This document shows, piece by piece, positions 9,701-17,003 of a DNA stretch of 64,000 nucleotides. The DNA lies in NCBI GenBank assembly GCA_040882225.1, contig JBBEBR010000005.1, positions 1-64,000 of the forward strand. The letters are read 5' to 3'. The translations under genes and the position numbers were made by a program. The DNA is from Gracilimonas sp040882225. Lineage in GTDB: Bacteria; Bacteroidota; Rhodothermia; Balneolales; Balneolaceae. Numbering within the stretch: the first letter of the stretch is position 1; each line of letters starts with the position of its first letter. Below the pieces are notes generated by a model that was given only the letters and a program-made list of their open reading frames with translations, was not told where the DNA came from and searched no databases.

Positions 9701-9867
9701 GGTTTTCCATTTGCCGTGGGCGGGCCTTCATAAAACGTAAAGGGAATACCATCCTCTCGCGTTTTAAGGCTTTTCTCGAAAATACTATTCTCTTTCCACC
9801 AGTTTAAAATTTCTACTTCTGATTTTGGAAAATTAAGTTGCTTTATCTCTGTGAATTTCTTTGCCAT
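6712..9867 (-). CDS. ileS: Isoleucyl-tRNA synthetase (long, eukaryote-like type)
   Basis: Class I synthetase that charges tRNA-Ile; cytoplasmic. About 1050 residues. The HIGH motif appears as GIHH in PTANGKPGIHHVMAR, KMSKS is present in GEKMSKSKGNSVDP, and the editing domain lies between them. The C-terminal zinc cysteines of the bacterial short form are absent, so this is the IleS2-like type known for low mupirocin sensitivity. I place the start at the ATG ending at 9867 (MAKKFTEIKQ). The upstream in-frame ATG at 9903 falls inside a probable -7 box at 9901-9908, so it would precede the transcription start. First gene of the ileS - DksA-like - lspA unit. Confidence 0.95.
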   Translation of the reverse strand: MAKKFTEIKQLNFPKSEVEILNWWKENSIFEKSLKTREDGIPFTFYEGPPTANGKPGIHHVMARTVKDLFCRYKTLKGFRVERKAGWDTHGLPVEIEVEKELGLEGRQQVEEYGIAKYNAKCRESVLKYKDLWDELTSRMGYWVDQSDPYITFENKYIESVWWAFNKLYKKNLVYKGYKIQWYSPGSGTVLSSHEVSLGYKETQDPSVYVKFKADSGDNTFFLAWTTTPWTIVSNMALAVNPVLDYVKVSHNGENLILAKDCLEEALIENYEILEEMKGAQLLGRTYEPVFDFALKEYDRSQAWKVISADYVTTNDGTGVVHTAPAFGADDFESSKTANIPMFNPIDREGKFTDQAPDFEGQWFKEADKNIARAIKEKNLMYKHETMVHNYPFDWRKGTPLMSYPVESWFIKTTSVKDRMVELNKKINWKPESTGSGRFGTWLENNVDWAISRQRYWGTPIPIWVSDKDPEYIECIGSIDELRTKAGLDGATELDLHRPFIDELTWDAPDGGTMRRIPDLLDVWFDSGAMPFAQWHYPFDNDHEFSYNYPADFIAEGVDQTRGWFYTLHALGTMLFNEEAYKNVVSNGLVLDEKGEKMSKSKGNSVDPFEVIGEFGADTVRWYMMSNSSPWENLKFSEEGLKEVQRKFFNTIINTYSFFALYANIDEFKFSGKAIPIGDRPEMDKWIISRLNSTIKLVEEHFEDYEPTKAAREMESFVEVLSNWYVRRNRRRFWKEGSTLDKTAAYQTLYECLSSMSKLISPIAPFIGEWLYQQLNEVTDRDEKSVHLSFFPTVEETAIDKSLEHKMEMARLISYIVLRVRNKIEVNVRQPLARIILPIKDEKERQSIESVREIILDEVNVKDIQFVDDDSGIVHKTAKPNYPVLGKKLGPKMKAVAAKVDELGSGEISQFEKNGWIDIELEDETIRLNSDSLEIIRTGLEGWTVESEDGLSVAVDTELSDSLIKEGIAREFINRIQNMRKEANFEVTDRITIGFGGSEEIQKAVLSLNKYIQKETLAEEIQNSELEVSDFTKNWEIGEEECTISIRRNIN

Positions 9868-9900
9868 AAAAAACTTAGTTCGGCGAATAATTTTAAGCCT

Positions 9901-9908
9901 CAAATATA
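9901..9908 (-). promoter_or_regulatory. Putative -7 box of the ileS promoter
   Basis: TATATTTG on the minus strand matches TAnnTTTG and is identical to the tRNA-Val box. It lies 34 bp before the proposed ileS start codon and decides against the earlier in-frame ATG. I see no good -33 TTG. Confidence 0.5.
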
Positions 9909-10054
9909 CAAAATATCCTTGAAAAGCTTCTACCCACTTCGTTCAAAAAAAATACAACCTTGAACCTAAGAGAACAGATTTCGTGTTTTTCTAATTGTTA
10001 TTATACTTTATAAAATGAAGTGAAAAATTAAGATCCATCAAAAAACACCCAATC

Positions 10055-10573
10055 GTGTCGAAAACTTATTTAAGAACCATCACAAAGAATGAACCCTATA
10101 AAGTGTGCTTTGTTTGCCTCGGAAATATCTGCCGAAGTCCAACAGCAGAAGGAATTTTTATTCATAAAGTGAAAAATTCAGGCTTAGAGGATTATTTCGA
10201 AATCGACTCCGCAGGAACCGCGGCATATCATGTAGGAGAAGGAGCAAACAGTAAAAGCCAGTCTACAGCTAACAAACATGGTATTCATTTGCCTTCTAAA
10301 GCACGAAAACTGGAAGCTTCAGATTTGGAATACTACGACCTGATTCTCGCTATGGACAGCGAAAACTTTGAGAATATCAATCGTTTAGATTCAAAAAATA
10401 GTTATCAGGATAAAATCAGGATGATGCGCGAATTTGATCCGCAACCCGAAGACGGAGAAGTTCCCGATCCGTATTATGGCGGCATGGATGGATTCGAAAA
10501 TGTATACCGGGTTTTAGACCGAAGCACAGAAGCCCTGTTGGATGCATTGAAGAAAAAGATTGTTAGTAGTTAG
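10055..10573 (+). CDS. Low-molecular-weight protein-tyrosine phosphatase
   Basis: Phosphatase of 172 residues. The P-loop CLGNICRSP has nucleophile Cys21 and Arg27, and the general-acid aspartate lies in VPDPYYGG near the C-terminus, so the enzyme looks active. It starts with GTG at 10055; the N-terminus is slightly longer than the minimal family core. Targets are unknown; the family acts on phosphotyrosine proteins and, in some bacteria, on polysaccharide-export kinases, but no such kinase is nearby. The next gene begins one base after its stop codon, so the two are a tight pair. Confidence 0.93.
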   Translation: MSKTYLRTITKNEPYKVCFVCLGNICRSPTAEGIFIHKVKNSGLEDYFEIDSAGTAAYHVGEGANSKSQSTANKHGIHLPSKARKLEASDLEYYDLILAMDSENFENINRLDSKNSYQDKIRMMREFDPQPEDGEVPDPYYGGMDGFENVYRVLDRSTEALLDALKKKIVSS

Positions 10574-10574
10574 C

Positions 10575-11438
10575 ATGAGTTTACCCAAAGATTACATCGA
10601 GAATATACAAACCGAACTAAATTCGGAGATCGCGAAGATTTCTCCTGTGCATGGCGGGGATATCAATGAAGCAGCGTGCATTTCCTTAAAATCTGGAGAA
10701 GATATTTTTGTGAAGTGGAATGCTTCAGCGCCGGAAAACATGTTTGAAGCAGAAGCAAAAGGCCTTGAATTGTTGAGATCCGCAGGAACTGAGCTTGAAA
10801 TTCCGGATGTCAAAATTGTGGGGAATGATTTCCTTGTACTTGAATGGATTCCTGAAGGCGGTGGGAAACAACATACTGCTTTCGGTTTTGGAACCGAGCT
10901 GGCAAAACTTCATCAAAAAACACAAACGGCATTCGGGCTAAATCACGACAATTATATTGGCCGCCTACCCCAGTCGAACACCGAACATTCCAACTGGCCA
11001 GATTTTTTCGCTTTGGAAAGAATTGAGCCACAAATTCAGATGGGTGTGGAATCAGGCAAATTAACGAGAACCATTCTCCGCTCGGTAGAAAAAATGTATC
11101 CAAAATTGGGCATGATTTTCCCAAACGAAAAACCCGCTTTGATTCATGGAGATCTTTGGAGCGGCAACTACATGTTTACGAAATCAGGCAAAACCAGCAT
11201 TTATGATCCGGCGGCTTATTTTGGACATCGGGAAATGGAAATTGCCATGACTCGCCTTTTCGGAGGATTTTCAGCAAACTTTTATGAGGGTTATAACGAA
11301 GAATTCCCTCTGGAACCTGGTTTTGACGAGCGGGTGCAAATCTACAAGCTTTACCCTCTTTTGGTTCATGCTAATCTCTTTGGTGGAAGTTACTGCCGAC
11401 AGGCGGAGGAAATTATTGAACGATATGCAGGTTTTTAA
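10575..11438 (+). CDS. Fructosamine-3-kinase family protein
   Basis: Aminoglycoside-phosphotransferase-fold kinase of 287 residues. The catalytic loop HGDLWSGN is followed by IYDPAAYFGHREMEIAM, which is diagnostic of the fructosamine/ketosamine-3-kinase family. That family phosphorylates Amadori products on proteins and so starts their deglycation. The ATG at 10575 lies one base after the phosphatase stop codon and is preferred over a TTG five codons earlier. The phosphatase/kinase pairing recalls ribulosamine/erythrulosamine repair, in which an LMW-phosphatase-like enzyme and this kinase family cooperate in plants and bacteria; here that is inference. Confidence 0.88.
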   Translation: MSLPKDYIENIQTELNSEIAKISPVHGGDINEAACISLKSGEDIFVKWNASAPENMFEAEAKGLELLRSAGTELEIPDVKIVGNDFLVLEWIPEGGGKQHTAFGFGTELAKLHQKTQTAFGLNHDNYIGRLPQSNTEHSNWPDFFALERIEPQIQMGVESGKLTRTILRSVEKMYPKLGMIFPNEKPALIHGDLWSGNYMFTKSGKTSIYDPAAYFGHREMEIAMTRLFGGFSANFYEGYNEEFPLEPGFDERVQIYKLYPLLVHANLFGGSYCRQAEEIIERYAGF

Positions 11439-11461
11439 TTTTTTTTGATAGAATTCTCATT

Positions 11462-11484
11462 ATCCCTTAATAGAGGGATTTTTA
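11462..11484 (+). terminator. Weak intrinsic terminator
   Basis: Six-base stem ATCCCT/AGGGAT with a six-base loop, followed by a T tract, placed after the kinase gene. The stem is short, so efficiency is uncertain. Confidence 0.45.
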
Positions 11485-11506
11485 ATAAAATTTAAGTGTC
11501 TCAATT

Positions 11507-12244
11507 ATGCTCGAATACAAACGAATTATATCACTTGTTCCCAGCCTTACCGAATTATTGTTTGATCTTGGTTTGAAAGAGGAATTGGCCGGACGTACCC
11601 GCTTTTGTGTGCATCCTGAAAATGATGTAAAAGAAATTGAGATTATCGGGGGAACAAAAAACCCAAACATCGAAAAAATTCTGGAGCTTGATCCCGATTT
11701 TATCCTCGCGAATAAAGAGGAAAACCGTAAAGAGGATATAGCCGAATTATCCAAATTTGTTCAGGTGAAGGTAACAGACATTGATACAATCAATGAGGCA
11801 CTGATTGCCATTCATGAATTGGGCGAAATTTTTGGCAGACAAACTGAGGCGGAGAAAATCATTTCTGAAACCACCGGTTATTTAGATCAAACGTCGGAAT
11901 TCCAACCTTTAAGGACGGCATATTTTATCTGGAAAGATCCCTGGATGACGGTCGGAAATGACACCTACATCCACGATGTGCTGGAAAGTTACCGTCTGAA
12001 AAACATTTTTAGCCATGAAAAACGATATCCCAAAACCACTTTAAAAGAAATAGCGGCCAAAAATCCTGATCTCATTTTACTGAGCAGCGAACCCTATCCT
12101 TTCAAAGAAAAACATATAAAAGAGATTCAGGAAGTCTGCCCTTCGGCGAAAATTGAGCTGGTTAATGGAGAATGGTTTAGCTGGTATGGCTCAAGAATGC
12201 CTAAAGCTTTTTCCTGGCTGAACAACTGGCGAGCAGCTATTTAA
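11507..12244 (+). CDS. Helical-backbone metal/corrinoid receptor-like protein (BtuF-like), no signal peptide
   Basis: Protein of 245 residues with the TroA/BtuF periplasmic-binding-protein fold: RIISLVPSLTELLFDLGL at the start, GGTKNPNIEKILELDPDFIL next, and a C-terminal lobe ending in a conserved tryptophan-rich block (GEWFSWYGSRM). The family binds cobalamin, haem or metal chelates for ABC importers. Unusually, there is no signal peptide; the first residues go directly into the first beta strand. No permease or ATPase lies next to it. It may be cytoplasmic, or the annotated start may miss an export signal, although I see none upstream. Confidence 0.8.
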   Translation: MLEYKRIISLVPSLTELLFDLGLKEELAGRTRFCVHPENDVKEIEIIGGTKNPNIEKILELDPDFILANKEENRKEDIAELSKFVQVKVTDIDTINEALIAIHELGEIFGRQTEAEKIISETTGYLDQTSEFQPLRTAYFIWKDPWMTVGNDTYIHDVLESYRLKNIFSHEKRYPKTTLKEIAAKNPDLILLSSEPYPFKEKHIKEIQEVCPSAKIELVNGEWFSWYGSRMPKAFSWLNNWRAAI

Positions 12245-12326
12245 ATTCAGAAATATCCAAAAGTGATAAAATTTGCCAGCAGTCATCCTATCACTATATT
12301 AGGTCAAAATTATTCCATCTCCGGCC

Positions 12327-13553
12327 ATGAATCCATCTGCTCCGTTAAAAAATATTTTCATCCTGATAACCATGTCTGTTTTAATTTCCGGCTGCCAATC
12401 TGATAAACTTGAACGCATTTCTTACAACAGTGAAATTGTAGGAGAAGAGCGTGATTTTTTTCTGTACCTGCCCAATGGCTACGAAACTTCAGACAAAAAC
12501 TGGCCGGTTCTAATGTTTCTTCACGGGAATGGCGAACGAGGTAATGGAAAAGATGAACTGGATTTTGTAAAAATTCACGGCCCTCTTTACGAGGCATGGA
12601 TTCAAAAAAGAGATCTACCGTTTATAATCATTGTACCACAACTTCATATGTTTGGAATGGATAACGAAAGTGCCCCTTATCTCGCGAATCGCGATACCTC
12701 CATCATCCCAAAAAGATTAGCGGAAGGCGTACCGCCACGAAGCGCAGTTTCCATTCCCGAAACACCCATGGATGGTTCTGTCTCGCAGCATCCGGAGTAT
12801 CTTACGCTTCCCAATGGTTGGTACAGAGTAGAAAATGATCTAATTGGGATGATTGACCATGTTTTAGAAAATTTTCGGGCAGATTCGAACCGTGTTTATC
12901 TGAGCGGGCTTAGTTACGGCGGATTTGGCGCATGGCATCTGGCAAGCACGCATCCTGAAAAATTCGCAGCTTTAAACCCGGTAGTTGGCTGGGGGCATCC
13001 GGATTTGATGGAGCCCATCGCGAAGCAAAGAATACCTGTTTGGGCTTTTGCCGGCGGCGGAGATCCGGTGGTGGAAAGCACCTATTTTTTTGCAGGATTA
13101 AACCGGCTGAAAGATTTAGGCCATAAAGAAGTACAGTTTACCATTCATGAAGATATGGGTCACGACACCTGGAAGCGGGTTTATGCTGGCGAAGATATCT
13201 ACTCTTGGTTGCTTAGCCATGATAAAATTTCCAACGAAAAAAGAGCTCTGCACGGAAGCTGGGAAAATGAAAACGGGCAGAAATTCGTTTTTAACAGTGA
13301 TGGCACTGCCGAATGGATAAAAGGTGATGAAACATTTTCAATTTCCTATGACTTCAATCCTGCAGAAAAACCTGCGCATATTACTTTAGAAGGTTTTGAA
13401 ACAGGTTCTTTGGCTGGGAAGTCTTTGTATGGAATTGCTGAATTTGATGAAAAAAGAAACTCTTTCACCTTTTATTTTGAATCCGGTGATAACGAAAGTG
13501 TAAGGCCCTTAGAATTCAATCCGGATCAAAGTCAGAACTTTGTTCGTTTATAG
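12327..13553 (+). CDS. Lipoprotein esterase/polyhydroxybutyrate-depolymerase-like hydrolase
   Basis: Secreted alpha/beta hydrolase of 408 residues. The N-terminus is a lipoprotein signal with lipobox LISGC (Cys23). The hydrolase core contains the oxyanion region FLHGNGERG and the nucleophile elbow GLSYGG, and a histidine in EDMGHDTW closes the triad. From about residue 310 a separate beta-rich C-terminal domain follows (GSWENENGQKFVF). The substrate is unknown; LpqC/feruloyl-esterase-like and phospholipase-like relatives exist. It is transcribed as a single gene, and the SigZ-like gene starts 50 bp downstream behind its own promoter-like element. Confidence 0.82.
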   Translation: MNPSAPLKNIFILITMSVLISGCQSDKLERISYNSEIVGEERDFFLYLPNGYETSDKNWPVLMFLHGNGERGNGKDELDFVKIHGPLYEAWIQKRDLPFIIIVPQLHMFGMDNESAPYLANRDTSIIPKRLAEGVPPRSAVSIPETPMDGSVSQHPEYLTLPNGWYRVENDLIGMIDHVLENFRADSNRVYLSGLSYGGFGAWHLASTHPEKFAALNPVVGWGHPDLMEPIAKQRIPVWAFAGGGDPVVESTYFFAGLNRLKDLGHKEVQFTIHEDMGHDTWKRVYAGEDIYSWLLSHDKISNEKRALHGSWENENGQKFVFNSDGTAEWIKGDETFSISYDFNPAEKPAHITLEGFETGSLAGKSLYGIAEFDEKRNSFTFYFESGDNESVRPLEFNPDQSQNFVRL

Positions 13554-13565
13554 AAATATTTTCTT

Positions 13566-13588
13566 CGTCTTATTCTGGATGACACGTC
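13566..13588 (+). promoter_or_regulatory. ECF-type promoter-like element upstream of the sigZ-like gene
   Basis: CGTC (13566-13569), a 15-base spacer and CGTC (13585-13588). It matches the element at 14154-14176 at 16 of 23 positions with the same spacing. CGTC is a frequent -10 motif of ECF sigma factors. It lies 15 bp before the sigma factor start, which fits autoregulation. Confidence 0.55.
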
Positions 13589-13603
13589 ATTAATAAAAAG
13601 AGC

Positions 13604-14146
13604 ATGAATACAGAGCACATTTGGAAAAATTTTCACGATCAGTTACTGGCTTTTATTATGGTAAAAGTTCAAAACCGTGAATTGGCACACGACCTCCTTC
13701 AGGAAGTGTTTGTAAAAATTCACCTCAAATTGCCTACGCTAAAATCATCAGAAGCACTTTCGGGTTGGGTGTACACGATTGCTAAAAATGTGATTATTGA
13801 TCATCACCGGAAGGCCAAAACCCAGCAAAAAATGACTAAAGATGTTCAGTCTTTTTTTTATGATGAGGACGATCAAGAGCTATCTGCTGACTATTGCGAA
13901 GAATGCCTTCAACCATTTATTGAAGAACTTCCCTCGGAATTCAAGGAAGCTATTATGGCCACCGATTTAGGTTCTCTCACTCAAAAAGAATACGCAGAGC
14001 AAATTGGCCTTTCCTATTCCGGATTAAAATCCCGGGTGCAACGTGGACGGCAACAGCTGAATGAATTATTTGTTAACTGCTGTTCACAACGGGATTTAGT
14101 GAAACAAAAAATGGGGAAGAAACTACCCTGTGGCTGCCCGGCTTAA
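13604..14146 (+). CDS. sigZ: SigZ-like ECF RNA polymerase sigma factor
   Basis: Sigma-70 family protein of 180 residues. Region 2 occupies about residues 5-75 (LAHDLLQEVFVKIH, WVYTIAKNVIIDHHRK), and region 4 about 105-158 (LTQKEYAEQIGLSYSGLKSRVQRGR). The ending is that of the SigZ group, with cysteines at 98, 101, 159, 160, 176 and 178 and a terminal CGC. No anti-sigma factor is adjacent, so activity may be controlled by transcription or by metal/redox state of the cysteines. A 23-bp CGTC-N15-CGTC element precedes this gene and the next one, which encodes an eight-cysteine peptide. Regulation of that peptide is inference. Confidence 0.85.
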   Translation: MNTEHIWKNFHDQLLAFIMVKVQNRELAHDLLQEVFVKIHLKLPTLKSSEALSGWVYTIAKNVIIDHHRKAKTQQKMTKDVQSFFYDEDDQELSADYCEECLQPFIEELPSEFKEAIMATDLGSLTQKEYAEQIGLSYSGLKSRVQRGRQQLNELFVNCCSQRDLVKQKMGKKLPCGCPA

Positions 14147-14153
14147 TTGTTTG

Positions 14154-14176
14154 CGTCTTTTCCCGAATCATCCGTC
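14154..14176 (+). promoter_or_regulatory. ECF-type promoter-like element upstream of the cysteine-rich peptide gene
   Basis: Same CGTC-N15-CGTC layout as at 13566-13588, with 16 of 23 identical bases, starting 7 bp after the sigma factor stop codon and 35 bp before the small gene's ATG. It suggests that the peptide gene has its own promoter used by the neighbouring sigma factor. Confidence 0.55.
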
Positions 14177-14211
14177 TTAACAGTAAACCAAAACCAAAAA
14201 AACCACGAATT

Positions 14212-14295
14212 ATGAGTACTCCAGATATTTGTACCTGCACCGATTGTGACTGCACAACAGAACTAACATGCGATTGTTCTTGCTGCAATAGTTAA
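14212..14295 (+). CDS. 27-residue cysteine-rich peptide, metallothionein-like
   Basis: Short gene from ATG to TAA, 27 residues with eight cysteines at 7, 9, 12, 14, 20, 22, 24 and 25. They form C-x-C and C-C motifs separated by Asp, Thr and Ser, with almost no hydrophobic residues. This composition is that of a metal-thiolate cluster peptide. It is shorter than known bacterial metallothioneins such as SmtA, and I cannot name a family. Support for a real gene: a promoter-like element shared with the sigma factor, a strong terminator 13 bp after the stop, and an A-rich leader. A bacteriocin-like or modified-peptide precursor is the alternative; no maturation enzyme is nearby. Confidence 0.7.
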   Translation: MSTPDICTCTDCDCTTELTCDCSCCNS

Positions 14296-14308
14296 GCAAT
14301 TTTAAATC

Positions 14309-14337
14309 AGGCTGCCTTTTAAGGCAGCCTTTTTTTT
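14309..14337 (+). terminator. Strong intrinsic terminator after the cysteine-rich peptide gene
   Basis: Perfect ten-base stem AGGCTGCCTT/AAGGCAGCCT with a two-base nominal loop, followed by seven Ts. It closes the sigma factor/peptide transcription unit, and the stop codon of the convergent phosphoesterase gene lies inside it. Confidence 0.9.
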
Positions 14338-14912
14338 GAGCGTTTGTCAGTAGAGTCTTTTTTCACTAATTCAAATTCTTCGGCTACTTCCCATTTTTTA
14401 TCCTCATGCCTCAACAAGCTGATCTTTTCAGCAATAAATTCTTCCCGAAATTCTTTGCCTTCAAATTCCCACCAGGCTCTTTTAAAATTGGCTTTAGATA
14501 AATCCCGAAAAGCCAAAGTTACGTGTGGATTGAATTCCCTTTCATGATAATGGTAGTTAAATATTTCGGGATGATTGCGTGCCAGTTCTTCCATTTCCGC
14601 CTGAAGGTGCATTAAATCTTCACTCTTCTTCACATCAATGAAAATTACCCGTGGCGGAAAATTTGAAAAATCATGTAGTGTAATTTTAAGGGGTTCAACA
14701 TTTTTGCACAGATTGTCCAGCATATTAGCCAGTTCTTTTTCATTTCCTTCACTCACATTAAAAGGAGCAAGTAAAGTAAGATGCGGCGGTGCATTTAAGG
14801 AATGGGAACTATCAAAGGTATCTCTGACGTAGTATTTCAGTTTTTCAATTTTTTCCTGCAAAGAAAAAGGAGGAAATAAAATGTAGCTGCGATTTCTTCT
14901 GTGGCACGACAA
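14319..14912 (-). CDS. 2'-5' RNA ligase-like (2H phosphoesterase) protein
   Basis: The two H-x-T motifs of the 2H superfamily are present, PPHLTLLAPF and NPHVTLAFRD, about 85 residues apart. Surrounding strands include YILFPPFSL at the N-terminus. Family members hydrolyse or ligate 2'-5' or cyclic phosphate bonds in RNA or nucleotides. The start is uncertain: the open frame extends to 15092, but the upstream part is unlike the family and overlaps the divergent gene. I use the TTG at 14912, just before the first conserved strand. It ends inside the terminator of the convergent peptide gene. There is no evident partner. Confidence 0.72.
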   Translation of the reverse strand: MSCHRRNRSYILFPPFSLQEKIEKLKYYVRDTFDSSHSLNAPPHLTLLAPFNVSEGNEKELANMLDNLCKNVEPLKITLHDFSNFPPRVIFIDVKKSEDLMHLQAEMEELARNHPEIFNYHYHEREFNPHVTLAFRDLSKANFKRAWWEFEGKEFREEFIAEKISLLRHEDKKWEVAEEFELVKKDSTDKRSKKRLP

Positions 14913-15015
14913 TTGCGACTTATTTAATTGTTCAAATTTTCCTGAAGCATTCAAACAACAGGTGCTTTCTAAGGGAACATAAAAAACATATAAACGATTT
15001 AAGTAAGTACGTAAT

Positions 15016-15522
15016 ATGAAAAGAGAACAAAGAAAGTATAATATGAAAGCCACTCTAATAACTATTGGTTTAGCCTTTTTTGCAGGAATCATTTACACCT
15101 CCCTTATTATTCCGGATTCAATCTATATTTTAGGAATGCATAGTTATCTTTTCCTTGCTATTTCAAGTGCTTTATCCGCCTTTGTAGCCCGATTTTCTAC
15201 CAAAATCCGCTCTGAGAAAGTGATCCTTTTAACTTTAGCTGGATTGTTGATCGTGATTATTTCACCCATTTTATTTAATGCTGTTTTGCTGGGCGAGAAT
15301 TTGAGGCAGGAGATAATTAAGGAAACCTTTATCACGCTTTTCTTTGCAGGTCATGCAGCCATGATCGGCGCTTTTGCAGCTTCTGTGTTTCGTAAAATGA
15401 AAATGAGAAATGCTTTTCAAAGACTGCCCGCAAAATCCCGAAGTAAAGGCTTCTATCGTAACTCAGTTCCTGAAGAATATAAGAATAGAAGACCGAGACA
15501 TAATTACTCACTGAGTGAGTAA
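15016..15522 (+). CDS. Hypothetical four-helix membrane protein
   Basis: 168 residues with four hydrophobic stretches at roughly 10-30, 38-58, 68-90 and 102-124. A basic cytoplasmic-looking tail of about 40 residues follows. No motif was recognised. The ATG at 15016 may be replaced by one nine codons later. Its stop lies 2 bp from the stop of convergent argH. It is divergent from the phosphoesterase gene and shares a promoter region of about 100 bp with it. The function is unknown. Confidence 0.65.
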   Translation: MKREQRKYNMKATLITIGLAFFAGIIYTSLIIPDSIYILGMHSYLFLAISSALSAFVARFSTKIRSEKVILLTLAGLLIVIISPILFNAVLLGENLRQEIIKETFITLFFAGHAAMIGAFAASVFRKMKMRNAFQRLPAKSRSKGFYRNSVPEEYKNRRPRHNYSLSE

Positions 15523-15524
15523 AT

Positions 15525-16829
15525 TTATCTAAAGGCTTTCATCATATTTTTGAACCTTTCGCTGATTTCAACATTTCCCAGATTCCCGATACTTCCTTCG
15601 TGTGTATGGTTTATTTTTTCAGGCGAAATAAAAGTACCGTCAGCTATATTTTTAGCAACTTTCTGATAAGCTTCTCGAAACGGAATTCCCTCTAAAACCA
15701 GTTTATTCACCGCTTCAACTGAAAAGATGAGCTTGTATTTCGGGTCATTGAGAATCTCCTTGTTCACCTCAATTTTCTCAGCGGCATATGCAGTAATAAA
15801 CAGGCAGTTTTTTAATTCTTTGATTGCCGGAAATAAGATTTCCTTCAGAATCTGAAAATCCCTGTGATATCCTGAAGTGAGATTTGTAGTAGCCATCATC
15901 ACCTGATTCGGCAGTGATTTTAGCGCATTAGATTTCGCTCGAAGCAACTCGAAAACATCCGGATTTTTTTTATGCGGCATAATGCTCGAACCTGTTGTTA
16001 ACTCATCCGGAAGATTGATAAAACCGAAATTCTGGCTGTTATATAAACAAACATCCGATGCCAGTTTATTTAGTGTTCCTGCCAATCCCGCCATCGCGAA
16101 AGACAGCGCTTGCTCGGTTTTACCCCTTCCCATTTGCGCGTAGATAGAATTCACATTCATCCCGCTAAAACCTAAAAGCTCGGTAGTCATTTTTCGGTTG
16201 AGCGGAAATGAAGATCCGTAACCCGCCGCCGAACCCAGTGGATTTCGATTTACGATTTTAAATGCGGATTCCATCAAAACCAAATCATCGGTCAGGCTTT
16301 CCGCATACGCTCCAAACCACAGCCCAAAACTGGACGGCATTGCAACCTGAGTGTGTGTGTAACCGGGCATAAGGTGGCCTTTATTCTTTTCGCTCTGGGA
16401 AATCAGCGTATCAAATAGCTTTTCGGTGAGTTGTGATATCTCCGTAATCTGATCCCGCAAATACAGGCGAATATCGACCAAAACTTGGTCATTTCGTGAG
16501 CGCCCGGAATGAACTTTTTTCCCGATGTCTCCCAAAGCCCTGGTAAGCATCAGCTCGATTTGCGAGTGCAGATCCTCCACTCCCTCCTCAATTTCAAAAT
16601 AACCGGGTTCTATAACTTCCGCTGAAATCCGATTAAGTTCGGTGGTGAGTTTTGTCAACTCGCCTTTTTCCAATAATCCCACCGATTCCAGCATTTTGAT
16701 ATGCGCGATGGTCCCCTGCACATCATATTTGGCAAATTCTAAATCCAGCTTGCGATCTTTCCCGACGGTGAATTTTTCTATAAACTCATCTGTGCTGATA
16801 CCCTTTTCCCACAATTTTTTATCGCTCAT
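15525..16829 (-). CDS. argH: Argininosuccinate lyase
   Basis: Last enzyme of arginine synthesis: it splits argininosuccinate into arginine and fumarate. 434 residues of the fumarase/aspartase superfamily. The signature GSSIMPHKKNPDVFEL is complete, and the substrate motifs HSGRSRNDQ and PGYTHTQVA (catalytic histidine region) are present. It is the last gene of the leftward arginine operon, 174 bp after argE. That gap is unusually long for the operon and holds a repeat-like sequence ending in an A tract. Confidence 0.95.
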   Translation of the reverse strand: MSDKKLWEKGISTDEFIEKFTVGKDRKLDLEFAKYDVQGTIAHIKMLESVGLLEKGELTKLTTELNRISAEVIEPGYFEIEEGVEDLHSQIELMLTRALGDIGKKVHSGRSRNDQVLVDIRLYLRDQITEISQLTEKLFDTLISQSEKNKGHLMPGYTHTQVAMPSSFGLWFGAYAESLTDDLVLMESAFKIVNRNPLGSAAGYGSSFPLNRKMTTELLGFSGMNVNSIYAQMGRGKTEQALSFAMAGLAGTLNKLASDVCLYNSQNFGFINLPDELTTGSSIMPHKKNPDVFELLRAKSNALKSLPNQVMMATTNLTSGYHRDFQILKEILFPAIKELKNCLFITAYAAEKIEVNKEILNDPKYKLIFSVEAVNKLVLEGIPFREAYQKVAKNIADGTFISPEKINHTHEGSIGNLGNVEISERFKNMMKAFR

Positions 16830-17003
16830 TTTTCTTGAAATTAAACTTGGTTAGTCCCTATGAAATAAAATAATCAGCCACCAAAACTCGAAAACACTAA
16901 ATTTAAATTTACCACTCAATAACTTTTCCTTCCAATTCCCAAAAAATTATAAACCCTTCGTAACTTTGTGCTTTGGTGGCAAAAAAACAATTCTGCTCGA
17001 TTT

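Noticed and set aside
16960..16993. TAACTTTG as a promoter box in the argE-argH gap
   Set aside because: It is on the plus strand, away from the operon direction, and no plus-strand gene follows. It looks like part of a dispersed CTTTGTGCTTTGGTGGCAAAA-type repeat.
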